Assembly (NCBI GenBank): GCA_019310965.1
Contig: JAFDDG010000065.1
Coordinates: forward strand, 1 to 40,571
Direction: 5' to 3'
DNA: 40,571 nt
Source: Deltaproteobacteria bacterium
Lineage (GTDB): Bacteria > Myxococcota_A > UBA9160 > SMWR01
The first letter of the stretch is position 1; each line of letters opens with the position of its first letter. Made by a program: the position numbers and the translations under genes. A model generated the notes under the pieces. It did no database searches. It saw nothing but the letters and a program-made list of their open reading frames with translations, and was not told where the DNA came from. Positions 13,992-23,513 of this stretch are shown one piece after another.

Positions 13992-16475
13992 TCAGCTTCC
14001 AGACTGCCTATCGATTGAAGTGGCAGCGGCGCCCCGCTGGCGGTGCGTCAACACCAGAAGCGCTGGAGTCACCGTCACGTCCAGCAAGAATGCCGTCGCC
14101 ACCGCGAAGGCGGTCAGCAGCCCGACCTGACGGAGGTTCAGCATGGCCGACAGCGTCAGGACGAGGAAGCCCGTGGTGAGCACGATGGAGGTGAAGAGGA
14201 GCGCTCGCCCCGTCGTCTGCATGGTCCTCTCGACCGCGCCGATCGGATCGTGGCCCAATGCCAGGTAGCGCCGAAAGCTCGCAATGAAATGAATGCTGTC
14301 ATCCACTGCGAGCCCGATGGCAATGCAGCCGGCGAGCAGCGTGAACATGTCGATGGGAATGTCCGCAAGCCCCATCATGCCCAGGGTGAGCAGGATCGGC
14401 ACCAGATTGGGAACCATGCTGACGAGTCCCGCACGCAGGCTGCCGATCATGAGGATCATGAGCGGCGTAATCAATGCAAGGGCCAGTGCATAGCTCCGCA
14501 GCATGCTCTCCGTCGTCGCAATCACCGTTCGCGAGATCAGGGCTGACATCCCGGTGATCAGGAGCTCTGCGTCGGGGCCAACGGCTTCGTGGAAGCGATG
14601 CCCGGACTCCTCCAGAAAATTCGCGGTATCCACGCCATCTTGCCAGGAGGTTCGGATGGTGTATCGCGCCTTGCTGAATCTGGGGTCGACGACTTTCTCC
14701 AGATCATCGCTTCCCCCGTTTTCGAAGAGCAGCAGTTCCTGAGCGAGCAGCTTCCGTTCCTGGGGAATCGCGTAGAAGGCCGTGTCATTCGCGTTCAGCG
14801 CCTGATGCGTCTCCTTGGCGATGTCCACGATCGATGTCGTGTGCGTGAGGGCCGCCCCCGATGCGCGGAGATCCGCCACGAGGCGATCGAGCGACTCGAT
14901 TCGATTCATCATCTCGGGTTCGTGAAGCCCATTCTCGACCCCAACATCGATGACGAGTTCGAAGCTGCGCGAGCCTCCGAAAGTATCGATCACGTATTCG
15001 GTTGCGACGCGAAACGGGTGGTCCTCGGGAAACCAGGAAGGCGGATCCGACGCGACACGGAGCTGAGTCATCGCGACGAGCGCCGAGAGCGCAAGCAACG
15101 CGCAGCCGCCAACGATCGGCCAGGGATGGCGGGCGGCGCCCGACGCCAGGCCACTCAGAAAGGCGTCGAGGCGAGGCGTCTCGTGCGACCTCCCCGCCTC
15201 GAGCGGCAGGATGGCGAGCAGTGCCGGCAAGAAGACCATCGCGTAGACCAGCGTGACGGCGACGCCGACGGCAGACAGCAACCCCATGTCGGCGATCGGC
15301 TGCATCTGCGCAGCGCGGAAAGAGAGCACCCCCGTCGCCGTCGTGAGGGCCGTCATGATGACGGGCAGTCCGGAGTGGCGCAGCGCGTGTTCGAGAGATT
15401 CGAGACGACTGCGGTTTGCGGAGAGATCTCCCAAGAAGATCGTCACCAGATGCACGGCGTAGCCCACGCCTACTGCCAGCAGGAACGAAGGGATGAGCTG
15501 GGACACCGAGCTGAAGGGAATCCCGAAGACCGCGGCCAATCCGAAGGTCGAAAGCACCGCCGGCACGACGACGAGGAGGCAGAGAAGGACAGGAGAGATC
15601 CGTCGGAATAACAGGATCAGAAAGAGTGCGATGACGAGCAACCCGCCGCCGAAGAAGCGCGGAACGTCGCGGCTCATCTCCACCGTGAGCTGATAGGTCA
15701 GAAATGGACTGCCCGCAGCCCGAATCTGGAAGTCCGGCGCGTCGTGGCGCTCGACGACGGAAAGGATGGCCTCGATCACCTCGGTGTTCTCGGCGCTCGT
15801 CAGGAAGGGCCGCCTTCCCGGCTCCACCTCTCCGCTCGGCGGGCCGCCCGCGATCATTTCGTCGTCCCCAAACCCGGTCAGAAGGTCCGCGCCGGCACCG
15901 TCGGGCGCGATGGACGAGTAGGTTGCCACTTCGACCAGGACGGTCGTCGCCTTGCCGTCTTCCGAGATCACTCCGCGAGCGATATAGGAGGGTGTCGACA
16001 TCACGCGCTCCCGCAGCGCGTCGAGTTCAGCCTGGCTGCTGGGCATCTCATCCAGCAGATCTTCGACCACCAGCTCGTCGCCGCGCCCATAGACCGACCG
16101 AACGTTGATCAGACTCGTGATTTCTTCGAGGTAGGGAACCTCGTCTTCGAGGTCGCCGTGAAAGGCGCGCAGCTTTTCGAGAAAGCCCAGATCGAAGATC
16201 GCCGGTGCCTCGACGGTGAGCATCGCGAGCTGGTCCTGACCGAACTCTTCCTTGAAGCCATCGTAGGCGGCGCGGACTGGATCATCTTCGAAGAGAAAAT
16301 CCTCCGCTGACATCTTCAGCTCGATCGAAGGGATGGCGGTTGCCAGGGCGCCCGCCGTGGCGAGCATCGCGATTGCGACGGGCCAGCGGAATCGAAAGAT
16401 GAAGTGAGCCCAGGCGCCCAAGGCATCTTCGATGCGCTCGCGGCTTGTCTTCGGGCGTTCCGGCTCGTCGCTCAA
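13992..16475 (-). CDS. RND/MMPL-family membrane transporter
   Basis: The product has two halves, each with one membrane helix, a large periplasmic loop and five more helices (for example FFGGGLLVIALFLILLF and SYALALALITPLMILMIGSL), the 12-helix RND topology. The loop after TM1 carries DEFLFEDDPVRAAYDGFKEE-like sequence (AEDFLFEDDP), and the second half has the charged GLAVDDSIHF motif of proton-relay helices. Such MMPL/HpnN-like permeases export lipids, hopanoids or sterols rather than drugs. I chose TTG 16475 (MSDEPERPK) with AGGA eight bases before it; an ATG at 16583 adds 36 unlikely residues. No MFP or TolC partner is adjacent, as is usual for MMPL proteins. Confidence 0.87.
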   Translation of the reverse strand: MSDEPERPKTSRERIEDALGAWAHFIFRFRWPVAIAMLATAGALATAIPSIELKMSAEDFLFEDDPVRAAYDGFKEEFGQDQLAMLTVEAPAIFDLGFLEKLRAFHGDLEDEVPYLEEITSLINVRSVYGRGDELVVEDLLDEMPSSQAELDALRERVMSTPSYIARGVISEDGKATTVLVEVATYSSIAPDGAGADLLTGFGDDEMIAGGPPSGEVEPGRRPFLTSAENTEVIEAILSVVERHDAPDFQIRAAGSPFLTYQLTVEMSRDVPRFFGGGLLVIALFLILLFRRISPVLLCLLVVVPAVLSTFGLAAVFGIPFSSVSQLIPSFLLAVGVGYAVHLVTIFLGDLSANRSRLESLEHALRHSGLPVIMTALTTATGVLSFRAAQMQPIADMGLLSAVGVAVTLVYAMVFLPALLAILPLEAGRSHETPRLDAFLSGLASGAARHPWPIVGGCALLALSALVAMTQLRVASDPPSWFPEDHPFRVATEYVIDTFGGSRSFELVIDVGVENGLHEPEMMNRIESLDRLVADLRASGAALTHTTSIVDIAKETHQALNANDTAFYAIPQERKLLAQELLLFENGGSDDLEKVVDPRFSKARYTIRTSWQDGVDTANFLEESGHRFHEAVGPDAELLITGMSALISRTVIATTESMLRSYALALALITPLMILMIGSLRAGLVSMVPNLVPILLTLGMMGLADIPIDMFTLLAGCIAIGLAVDDSIHFIASFRRYLALGHDPIGAVERTMQTTGRALLFTSIVLTTGFLVLTLSAMLNLRQVGLLTAFAVATAFLLDVTVTPALLVLTHRQRGAAATSIDRQSGS

Positions 16476-16703
16476 GGTGGAGTTCCTACGGCTGCTGTGG
16501 CCTTCTGCCCGGGACCCTAGCCGAACGAGCTGGGCCGTTCGGGTCGAGAAAGTGCAACGTCGTGGGGCCGCACTGCTGGGCACGGGCGGCTTCGTGTCGA
16601 CCGTGGGTCGTGATGAGGGCGCGTCCGGCGGTCGGCTCGACAGGGGGATCGTTGCTCGATGCTCCTGAAGACCTCGCCGACCGTGTCGGACGCGTCGGAG
16701 CGG

Positions 16704-17003
16704 TCACTCGGGAAGAACGAACTGCGCCGAGCGGAAGGAAGCGAGAATCGGGCCGGTCAAGTTCTTCATGAGATCGACGTGCGCCGGATGACTCACATAG
16801 GTGCTGAAGTCCGCTTCACTGTTGAAGTCGGCGATCAGCGCGTAGTCGGCGTTTCGGTCATTGAGGCCGCGATCGGGTCCGAACTGATACGAGCGGATTT
16901 CGGCAATCTGATCCGGAAGGCTTGCTAGGCTATCCGTGACCGCCTGAACCGCGGCGTCGGTGACCTTCTCGTTCCACTCGAGCAGAACCACATGGCGAAT
17001 CAT
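16704..17003 (-). CDS. Dabb-family stress-responsive alpha/beta-barrel protein
   Basis: The 99-residue product starts MIRHVVLLEWNEKVTDAAVQ after GAGGAG. It shows the full single-domain Dabb pattern: IRHVVLLEW strand, long helix, IRSYQFGPDRGLNDRNADYA and YVSHPAHVDLMKN, the HPAH motif being very typical. It forms a dimeric barrel of unknown ligand. It is the second Dabb gene of the window and divergent from the P450. Confidence 0.9.
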   Translation of the reverse strand: MIRHVVLLEWNEKVTDAAVQAVTDSLASLPDQIAEIRSYQFGPDRGLNDRNADYALIADFNSEADFSTYVSHPAHVDLMKNLTGPILASFRSAQFVLPE

Positions 17004-17371
17004 TCTGCGCTCCTCGACGAATGCCCCGGCGAAGTTCCGGGTCGACGAGTCTCTCACTGCCTGCTCTCTGCGTCAAGATTGGAAGGGCTGCTCCGGTGCT
17101 CTCGAGGTGGAGTCCGTCCCTGTGCGAAGGTCTCCGGTTCGGGCGGCGTTCCCGAGTGTCTCGATTCGCCACATCGCGTTCCTGGTGTGGCAAGACATAA
17201 CAATTCGTGCCTGGACCTTGCGCCGAATTGCGAGCCGCGTTGCGTCTCCGGCGGCCCCTCTGGGGTTCGCCGGAACGGGATCGAGGATGCGGCGGGGTGC
17301 GACTGCAGCCGGCTCTCGGGTAGCATCCGATGCCGCCACGAGGTTCGCATCGCAGAGGAGGCCTTAGACCG
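17004..17371. promoter_or_regulatory. Divergent intergenic region with inverted repeat
   Basis: 368 bp without a gene between the Dabb gene and the P450. GCCACA (17168-17173) and TGTGGC (17186-17191) form an inverted repeat with a 12-nt spacer, followed by the AT-richest stretch of the region (ACATAACAATTCG), the likely promoter zone. The P450 ribosome site is AGAGGAGG at 17354-17361. Confidence 0.4.
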
Positions 17372-18583
17372 ATGAACCCCGCCGAAATCCGCCTGCTCGA
17401 TCCGGCATTCTACGCCGGCGATCCCTACCCCACCTATCGCTGGCTGCGCGAGAACTCGCCGGTGCACTGGGACGCCCAGCACGAGGTCTGGGGCATCTCG
17501 CGCTTCGCCGACGTGCTGGCGATCGAGAAGAACCCGCGTCGCTACTCGTCGGCGCAGGGCTCTCGGCCGCGGGTCGCAGGCGATTCGGCGATGATCAACA
17601 CCGACGATCCGCACCACAATGACCGGCGGCGTCTCATCTCGCCGCGCTTTACGCCGCGTGACGCGCGCAAGCACGAGGCGGCGGTGCGTGGCCGGGTGAC
17701 CGGCCTCATCGACGAGGTGATCGAGCAGGGGCGCTGCGATGTGGTCCGGGCGCTGGCGGCTCCTTTGCCCTCGATGGTGATCACCGAGTGGCTGGGCTTT
17801 CCCCACGAGAGGTGGTCCGACGTGAAGCGCTGGTCCGAGGTGACCATGCTGGCGGGTGGAACCCATGACCCGGAGACCGGCGCGATGGTCTTTGACGACG
17901 TCGAGGGTGCGATGCGGGCGGTGCAGGAGTTCTCCGAGCTGACGCTGGAGATCGCTGCGAAGCGCCGCAGCCAGCCCAAGGACGATCTCATCTCGGCCTG
18001 GGTTCACGCGGAGCCCGAGGGCGGGAAGCTCACCGACGCGGAGCTGGTCTCCGAGGCATTGCTCGTGCAGAACGGCGGGGCCGAGACGACCCGGGCGGTG
18101 ATCGGCCAGACCGTCGTGAACCTGATCGAGCATCCGGAGCAGCGCCAGAAGCTCATCGACGATCCGAGTCCGGAGCACATGCGGGTGGCCGTCGAGGAGT
18201 TCGTCCGCTGGGTCTCGCCGGTCCTCAACATGAGGCGCACCGTGGTCGAGACCCACGAGCTTCACGGGCAGACGCTCCGCGAAGGCGACCAGCTCTTGCT
18301 CATGTACCCGTCGGCGAATCGCGATCCCGCGCAGTTCGACGATCCCGATGTCTACGACGTCGAGCGGGAGAAGAATCAGCACGCCGCCTTCGGCTGGGGC
18401 ACGCACTTCTGCGTGGGCGCCAGCGTGGCACGCCTCGAGCTCCGCCTCATGTTCGAGGAGCTGATGAAGCGCATTCCGGACATGCGGCTCGCGCCCGGCG
18501 CGGAGCTGCAGTTCTTTCCGAGCTGTTTCGCCCGGGCCTACGGCGTGGTCGACGTGGAGTTCACGCCCGGCGCGAGGAGCTGA
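17372..18583 (+). CDS. Cytochrome P450 (CYP125/CYP142-like)
   Basis: The 403-residue soluble P450 has the I-helix oxygen-activation motif GGAETTR (235-241), ExxR (E276-F-V-R279) and the heme loop FGWGTHFCVGA with the axial Cys347. The stretch NTDDPHHNDRRRLISPRFTP and the short length are typical of bacterial class I P450s. The overall feel is closest to steroid side-chain hydroxylases such as CYP125/142, a judgement from memory. It needs ferredoxin and reductase partners, not present in the window. AGAGGAGG lies 10-11 bases before the start. Confidence 0.93.
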   Translation: MNPAEIRLLDPAFYAGDPYPTYRWLRENSPVHWDAQHEVWGISRFADVLAIEKNPRRYSSAQGSRPRVAGDSAMINTDDPHHNDRRRLISPRFTPRDARKHEAAVRGRVTGLIDEVIEQGRCDVVRALAAPLPSMVITEWLGFPHERWSDVKRWSEVTMLAGGTHDPETGAMVFDDVEGAMRAVQEFSELTLEIAAKRRSQPKDDLISAWVHAEPEGGKLTDAELVSEALLVQNGGAETTRAVIGQTVVNLIEHPEQRQKLIDDPSPEHMRVAVEEFVRWVSPVLNMRRTVVETHELHGQTLREGDQLLLMYPSANRDPAQFDDPDVYDVEREKNQHAAFGWGTHFCVGASVARLELRLMFEELMKRIPDMRLAPGAELQFFPSCFARAYGVVDVEFTPGARS

Positions 18584-18600
18584 GTCGCGTCGCACCCGGT

Positions 18601-18693
18601 TCAGTAGAGCCGAAGGCGCTCCGCGAACTTCATCAGCGGGATCGCCAGCTTGCGCAGCGGCAGGTCGTACTGGCACGGGAAGTGGACGATCAT
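18601..18693 (-). pseudogene. Possible 3' remnant of a lost gene
   Basis: A 30-residue minus-strand frame (ends KFAERLRLY and stop, with AIPLMK before) reads like the natural C-terminus of an enzyme, but it is closed upstream by an in-frame TGA and lies in the short gap after the P450. I cannot name the parent family. It may be chance. Confidence 0.2.
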
Positions 18694-18724
18694 CGGGGCC
18701 GGTCACTGGCGGAGGACGGAGAGG

Positions 18725-19204
18725 ATGGCCGACGACTATGCGAGCTACCTCGAGGAACGTTACCAGGGCGAGGTGTACGGCGAGGCGGTGATGCGGGCCC
18801 TGGCCGAGGTCGCGTCCGATCCGTTGCAGGCGCACAAGCTTCGCCACCTCGAGCAGCTCGAGCGCGAGACCAAGGAGCTCTTGCTTCCCGAGGTGGAGGC
18901 GACCGGTGGCGAGACGCGGGAGAGCGCGGAGAAGATCGCCGAGGCGGAGAAGCTGGGTGCCCAGTTCGGCCAGGTGCCGTGGTCCGACAGGATGCGGGCC
19001 ATGACTGGCCAGCTCGAGAAATACGTCGCCGACTTCCGCCGCTGCGAGGCGTTGGCGCCCCCCGGCAAGGAGGCGCTCTTGAAGCACGTCACCGCTCACG
19101 AGCAGGCGCTGCTCGACTTCGCGAACCGCGAGCTGGCGGGAAGCGACCCCGAGCATTCGTTGGCGCCGGTCGTGGCGCTGCTGCGCGAGGTTCCCGGGGA
19201 CTGA
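18725..19204 (+). CDS. Small helical, ferritin-like protein of unknown function
   Basis: The 159-residue product (MADDYASYLEERYQGEVYGE) is predicted all-helical with regularly spaced Glu and His: EVYGEAVMRAL, HLEQLERETKELLLPE and HVTAHEQALLDFANREL. This E-x-x-G-E / E-x-x-H style resembles ferritin-like four-helix bundles that bind two metals, but the assignment is by pattern only. It follows the P450 by 141 bp on the same strand. There is no signal peptide. Confidence 0.65.
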   Translation: MADDYASYLEERYQGEVYGEAVMRALAEVASDPLQAHKLRHLEQLERETKELLLPEVEATGGETRESAEKIAEAEKLGAQFGQVPWSDRMRAMTGQLEKYVADFRRCEALAPPGKEALLKHVTAHEQALLDFANRELAGSDPEHSLAPVVALLREVPGD

Positions 19205-19238
19205 CCGACCTCTGCGCGCCCTTGCTCGTGGATGGCCT

Positions 19239-20069
19239 CTAGGGCTCGAAGGTCTCGAACTCGTCCTTGTAGTCGGGATGCCAGCGCGAGAGCGCTGGCC
19301 GGTTCTGCGTGATGTCCATGGCTCCCCAGAGAACGCGCTTGCGGTCGAGTTCGGGGCTGACTTCGCCGTCCGGACACAGGATGTAGAAGTCCCCGCGTTC
19401 GACCGCAGCAATCATCCAGTCCGCGACCTGCTCGGGCAGCCACGCGCTGGGATGGTGTTCGCGGCCGCCCGTCGTCGTCCAGCCCGGAACGAGGAGATGC
19501 GCCGCTACCTGACAGCCCTCGATGTTCCGGAGTTCGTGCTGGAGACTCTCGGTCAGGCTCCTGACGGCGGCCTTCGCCGCGTTGTAGTTGGGGATGCCGG
19601 GCGGGTTGGTGATGCCCTGCTTCGAGCCGGTGTTGATGACGAGACACGCCGTCCCCTGCTCGAGCATCTTCGGCACGAAGACCTGAAGGCCGTGGACGAC
19701 ACCCATCACGTTCACGGCAAATGTGGTCTCCCACGCCTCGCGGTCGCGGAAAGCACTCCCGAAGCGGAACGCAGCCGCATTGTTCATCAGCAGCGCCACC
19801 TCGCCGAAGGTGCGGAGCACCTCGCCCTGCAGGCGCTCCAGGTCGCTGCGCTGGCTGACGTCGACCGCGCAGGTGACGACGTGGTCGCTGCCCCCTGCGG
19901 CGAGCTCCGCGACTTCCTCTCCAGCTCGGACGAGCTTTTCTGCATCGACGTCGGCCAGGCAGACCCGCATGCCTCGGCCGGCGAGACGCTTGCAGACAGC
20001 AAGGCCGATGCCACTGGCACCCCCCGTCACGACGGCGACGCGGCCCGGGGCAAGGGCAGGATGAGACAT
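19239..20069 (-). CDS. Short-chain dehydrogenase/reductase (SDR)
   Basis: The 276-residue product starts MSHPALAPG after GAGGAGA. It has TGGASGIG (15-22), NNAA (96-99, with Ala for the usual Gly), Ser149, Tyr162 and Lys166 (YNAAK). ADVD after strand 2 suggests NAD(H). The long C-terminal part (RKRVLWGAMDITQNRPALSR, near the end) resembles the extension of SDRs that act on bulky hydroxy-compounds. It stands alone, convergent with the 18725 gene. The substrate is unknown. Confidence 0.88.
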   Translation of the reverse strand: MSHPALAPGRVAVVTGGASGIGLAVCKRLAGRGMRVCLADVDAEKLVRAGEEVAELAAGGSDHVVTCAVDVSQRSDLERLQGEVLRTFGEVALLMNNAAAFRFGSAFRDREAWETTFAVNVMGVVHGLQVFVPKMLEQGTACLVINTGSKQGITNPPGIPNYNAAKAAVRSLTESLQHELRNIEGCQVAAHLLVPGWTTTGGREHHPSAWLPEQVADWMIAAVERGDFYILCPDGEVSPELDRKRVLWGAMDITQNRPALSRWHPDYKDEFETFEP

Positions 20070-20184
20070 CGGCTTTCTCCTCGGCGCTCGTTGACCATCC
20101 AGCGTAACGCCGCACCAGGAGTTGGGCTCTGGGGGGTCGAGATCGCGAGCTGCTCGCCGTCGCCGCATCCGAGCCGGCTCCGTC

Positions 20185-20754
20185 TCAGGCGCGGCCGCGC
20201 GATTCCCCGCGCACCAGCGCGTGCGCGATCAGGTGCGCCACGCGCAGCGGCTCGGGCACTCTCGACTTGGCCAGCGCCGCGCGCACGAGCGCCACGGCCA
20301 CGTCGGACTCCACGCCGGCCGCCGCCACGTAGAGACCGTCTTCGACGCGCACCGCCGCCGGGGCGCGCTCCACGAGCGCCCAGAGCTCCGGCACGCCCGC
20401 CGCCTCCAGCGCCTCGCGCAGGCGCGTCTTCTCCGGGTCGCGCCGATTCACGACCAGCACCGGCAGCCCCAGCCGCTCCGAGAGCAATGCCACGTCGACC
20501 ACCGCGAGGCCCGCGATCGTGATGCCCCCGAGCACCACGCCGTGCAGCGCCGAGCGACAGCGCAGCGCCCCGACCCACTCGGCCAGGAATTCGGCCACGC
20601 CCGCGCCGTCCACCGGGAAGGACGTGGTGGCGACCCCCTCGATGCGATCCGGGCCCTCCATCATCACGCCCACCAGCGGCACCCGCTCGTCCACGAACTT
20701 CTCGAACGGGCCATCGTCGATGCCGAGAAGGTGCGGGCGAGGGGGAATCTGCAC
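20185..20754 (-). CDS. DUF99 family protein (endonuclease V-like fold)
   Basis: The 189-residue product uses a GTG start (RPHLLGIDDGPFEKF follows) without a clear ribosome site. The motifs LGIDDGPF, GVMMEGPDRIEGVATTSF, LHGVVLGGITIAG and VVDVALLSERLGLPVLVV are diagnostic of DUF99. This family shares the endonuclease V/RNase H-like fold; it is common in archaea and scattered in bacteria. The conserved DD could be metal ligands. The reaction is not established. It is a single gene, 115 bp beyond the SDR start. Confidence 0.85.
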   Translation of the reverse strand: MQIPPRPHLLGIDDGPFEKFVDERVPLVGVMMEGPDRIEGVATTSFPVDGAGVAEFLAEWVGALRCRSALHGVVLGGITIAGLAVVDVALLSERLGLPVLVVNRRDPEKTRLREALEAAGVPELWALVERAPAAVRVEDGLYVAAAGVESDVAVALVRAALAKSRVPEPLRVAHLIAHALVRGESRGRA

Positions 20755-20938
20755 GGGGGGAGTCTAGCTGCGCTCGGCGCTCGGCCGGTCGACATCCTGG
20801 GTGTGCCGCGGTCAAAGGCTCGATCGAGAGACCTTCCGCTGCTCGGTCTCTCTCCGCTGGGGGTCAAGGAGGCCCATCGATCGGACGATGTTCTCCCCGT
20901 CGTCCCCCATTTCTGGGACGCGGTCCGGGAGGAGTCTC

Positions 20939-21382
20939 ATGCGTGGCGTGATGCTTGGTGGTGCGTTGGCCTGCAGCGTGCTGGCGCTCGTGTTGTCTGG
21001 GTGCAGTCACGGCTCGTCTGTCACGATTGGCAAGCGCGGCCCGTACGCGAGCCACGGTCGGGCTGGGTCCGAGCCTCCGCCCCATGCGCCTGCTCACGGC
21101 CATAGGCGAAAGCACCACGGCAGCGATGGCGAGATGGAACTCTCCTTCGACTCGGAGCTTGGTGTCTACGTCGTGATCGACGTCCCGAACTACTACTACT
21201 GGAACGGGTACTACCTGCGCATCGAGGACGGCAGCTGGTACGCGAGCACTGAACTGGAAGGTCAGTGGAAGCTGCGCCCTTCGGATTCACTGCCACCGGG
21301 CTTGCGCAAGAAGCAAGCGAAACACGGAATGGCCAAGAAGAACCCTGGCAAGGGGCGTGGTGCAGCGAAGGGCCACTGGTAG
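20939..21382 (+). CDS. Small lipoprotein, unknown
   Basis: The ATG at 20939 follows GGAGG with a spacing of 6. The 147-residue product has a signal peptide with lipobox LSGC (Cys22), a His/Pro/Gly-rich low-complexity linker (PPPHAPAHGHRRKHHG), then an aromatic block (YYYWNGYYLRIEDGSWYAST, ELEGQW) and a basic C-terminus (LPPGLRKKQAK). Tyr/Trp-rich blocks ending in LPPGLRK recur in periplasmic lipoproteins of gram-negative bacteria whose role is unknown. Probably attached to the outer membrane. Confidence 0.75.
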   Translation: MRGVMLGGALACSVLALVLSGCSHGSSVTIGKRGPYASHGRAGSEPPPHAPAHGHRRKHHGSDGEMELSFDSELGVYVVIDVPNYYYWNGYYLRIEDGSWYASTELEGQWKLRPSDSLPPGLRKKQAKHGMAKKNPGKGRGAAKGHW

Positions 21383-21583
21383 TCCTGGCCTGATTACTGA
21401 GTCTCCGCAGTCGCTCCCACCAGAACCCCTCACCCGGAAGTCCTCGTTGAGCAAGCAGGTCTGCGCTGGTGGTGTGGGCGTGGCACCCCCTCGAGAAACG
21501 CATGGTCGATTGATCGCGCACAGGGCGTGTCGACTCGACCTGCGCCCGCCCGAGCAGATTGACGCGCCCGGTACCAGTGAGAG

Positions 21584-23338
21584 TCAGGCCTCGCGCGGCC
21601 GCCCCCAGAGCAGGCTCGCCCCGAGTGAGGCCACCAATGCGACTAGGATCAGGCGGCCCCCCGGTGGCGTCGTGGGAATCTCGATCGAGCAGTTCGGGAT
21701 CGGTGTGTGCGTACAACCTTCGAGTGCGTCGCAGGCGTCTGCCGTGCACACAATCCCGTCGTCGCAGCTGGCCAAGTCGATCGCTGTGCCCGCGCAGGTT
21801 CCCGAGCCGTCGCAGGCATCGTTCTCGGTGCACAGGCTCGCGTCGTCGCAGCTCGAGGAGGAGCTTTCCCACTGACAGCTTGCCGAGCAGCAATCACCTG
21901 GGTTCGTGTTGCCATCGTCGCACTGCTCGCCGGGCTCGAGTTCGCCATTGCCGCACAACGCGATCAGATCCAGCAGTGCCCCCGCGATGTCCGTGCGTGG
22001 GAATGACAGGCCGTTGTCCGGGTTCGTGACCATCGGCCCGAAGGCCTTCATCCGGGTCCGAATCTGCTCGGTCGTGAGCGAGAGATCTGCCTCGAGCAGC
22101 AGTGCCGCCTGGGCAGCCGCGTAGGGACTTGCCGCGGAGGTGCCGCCGAAGCTCGTGAAGCCGCCCCCGACGTCGGTCGTGGTCGTCTCCCAGTTGGGTG
22201 CGAGCACGTCGAGGATCTCGTCGCTGTTCGAGTGGCAGACGAACACGTCCTCATGCGCCGTGTCGGTGCACAGAGCGGTGGTGCAAACGCGGTTTCCGCA
22301 CCAGCCGATCGAGCCGAGCGACGCGTCGTAGACGCCACCGACCGAGATCGCCTCCGCGATGCAGGCCGGTGCCGAGATCCCGTCGTCATGGCCGTCATTG
22401 CCGGATGCCACGAAGGTCACCACCCCCGCTGCCGCGAGGTCCGCGATACCGTCGGCGTTCGGGTGACCCGAGCACGCCGAGGCGTTCGGGTCCGAGTGTT
22501 CGCCGCCGTCGCCAAGGCTCATGTTGACGACGCGGATGCCATGAAGGGCGTGGTTTGTCAGCACCCAGTCGATGCCCATGTCGATGCTCGAATCCCGGCC
22601 GCCGCCCCCGCTGCTCAGCACCTTGACCGCGACAATGCCGGCGTCGGGTGCGATGCCGGAGGGCGAGGTGATCACTCCGGAGACGTTCGTCCCGTGTCCG
22701 TTGTCGTCTTCGGCGGAGCCCGGTCCGGTCTGCGTGAGCTGACCGTTCGGGCAGCAGGCGCCGTGCTGGGGTGACGGGTGCGCGTCGCAGAAACACGCCT
22801 CCGCGACCAGGTCGTCCTGCAGGCCGGGGTGATTCGTGTCGATGCCCGTGTCGAGCACCGCGACGTTGATGCCCGCGCCCGTGAAGCCGAGTGCGTGCAT
22901 CGTGTTTGCGCCGATGAGCGCGCCGCCTTGTCCGAGCGAGGCGAAAACGGGGCCGTCGAGATGGATTGCGCGGACTGCAGAGTGCCGGAGGAACGCCTCG
23001 ATTGCCTGCGGCTTCGCCCAGCCGGCGAAGCCGCTCAGGGATTGGTAGCGGTGCTTGAGCCTGAAGCCGCCGGGTGCCGCCGCTGAGAGCACCTCATCCT
23101 GGCGGGCCCGGACCCGCTGGCTCCGCAGGGAGCCCGGTTGGGGCAGGTCGTCGCGCCGAAGCGAAACGCGGATTGCAATTCCCTCCGCGGGAACGGGGGC
23201 ATGCAACGCGGATTCGAGCCGGGCGCCGATGCGGGCGCGTGCGTGAACGGGCGGCGCCGCGGCCGCCGAAACCGCCAGCAGCGTTCCCAGGGCGATCCAA
23301 GCGGCAACGCGGACCGTCGCTGCACGTCCTCCACTCAT
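21584..23338 (-). CDS. Secreted subtilisin-like serine protease (S8) with Cys-rich repeats
   Basis: The 584-residue product has a signal peptide (AAWIALGTLLAVSAAAAP), a pro-region to about 140, and an S8 domain with triad Asp163 (AVLDTGIDTNHP), His215 (NGHGTNVSG) and Ser401 (GGTSAASP), plus oxyanion Asn314. Next come Myxococcus-type Cys-rich repeats (CGNGELEPGEQCDDGNTNPG) at roughly 455-545, then a C-terminal membrane helix ending in RPREA. Such proteases are exported, self-processed and surface-held; the tail may be a sorting signal of the CTERM kind. I start at MSGGR (23338); the upstream frame to 23449 is not signal-like. It stands alone, divergent from the SDR at 23514. Confidence 0.9.
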   Translation of the reverse strand: MSGGRAATVRVAAWIALGTLLAVSAAAAPPVHARARIGARLESALHAPVPAEGIAIRVSLRRDDLPQPGSLRSQRVRARQDEVLSAAAPGGFRLKHRYQSLSGFAGWAKPQAIEAFLRHSAVRAIHLDGPVFASLGQGGALIGANTMHALGFTGAGINVAVLDTGIDTNHPGLQDDLVAEACFCDAHPSPQHGACCPNGQLTQTGPGSAEDDNGHGTNVSGVITSPSGIAPDAGIVAVKVLSSGGGGRDSSIDMGIDWVLTNHALHGIRVVNMSLGDGGEHSDPNASACSGHPNADGIADLAAAGVVTFVASGNDGHDDGISAPACIAEAISVGGVYDASLGSIGWCGNRVCTTALCTDTAHEDVFVCHSNSDEILDVLAPNWETTTTDVGGGFTSFGGTSAASPYAAAQAALLLEADLSLTTEQIRTRMKAFGPMVTNPDNGLSFPRTDIAGALLDLIALCGNGELEPGEQCDDGNTNPGDCCSASCQWESSSSSCDDASLCTENDACDGSGTCAGTAIDLASCDDGIVCTADACDALEGCTHTPIPNCSIEIPTTPPGGRLILVALVASLGASLLWGRPREA

Positions 23339-23513
23339 GCGTGCTCGAGGGTTGGCATACACTCTTCTCAACGAATTCAGAATACCTGACTCATCGGCGT
23401 GCCGGCGGGCGCGATGGAGCCCCACATATGCGATGTCAACGCCGAGCATCGCTTGCTGACCGACGGAAAATCAGGAAATTCATCAGCGGGCCTGGTGCGA
23501 GGAGAAACGCAGA

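Noticed and set aside
17054-19411. 785-codon minus-strand open frame
   Set aside because: Frame shadow over the P450 and the ferritin-like gene; His/Arg/Leu-rich and without family signature.
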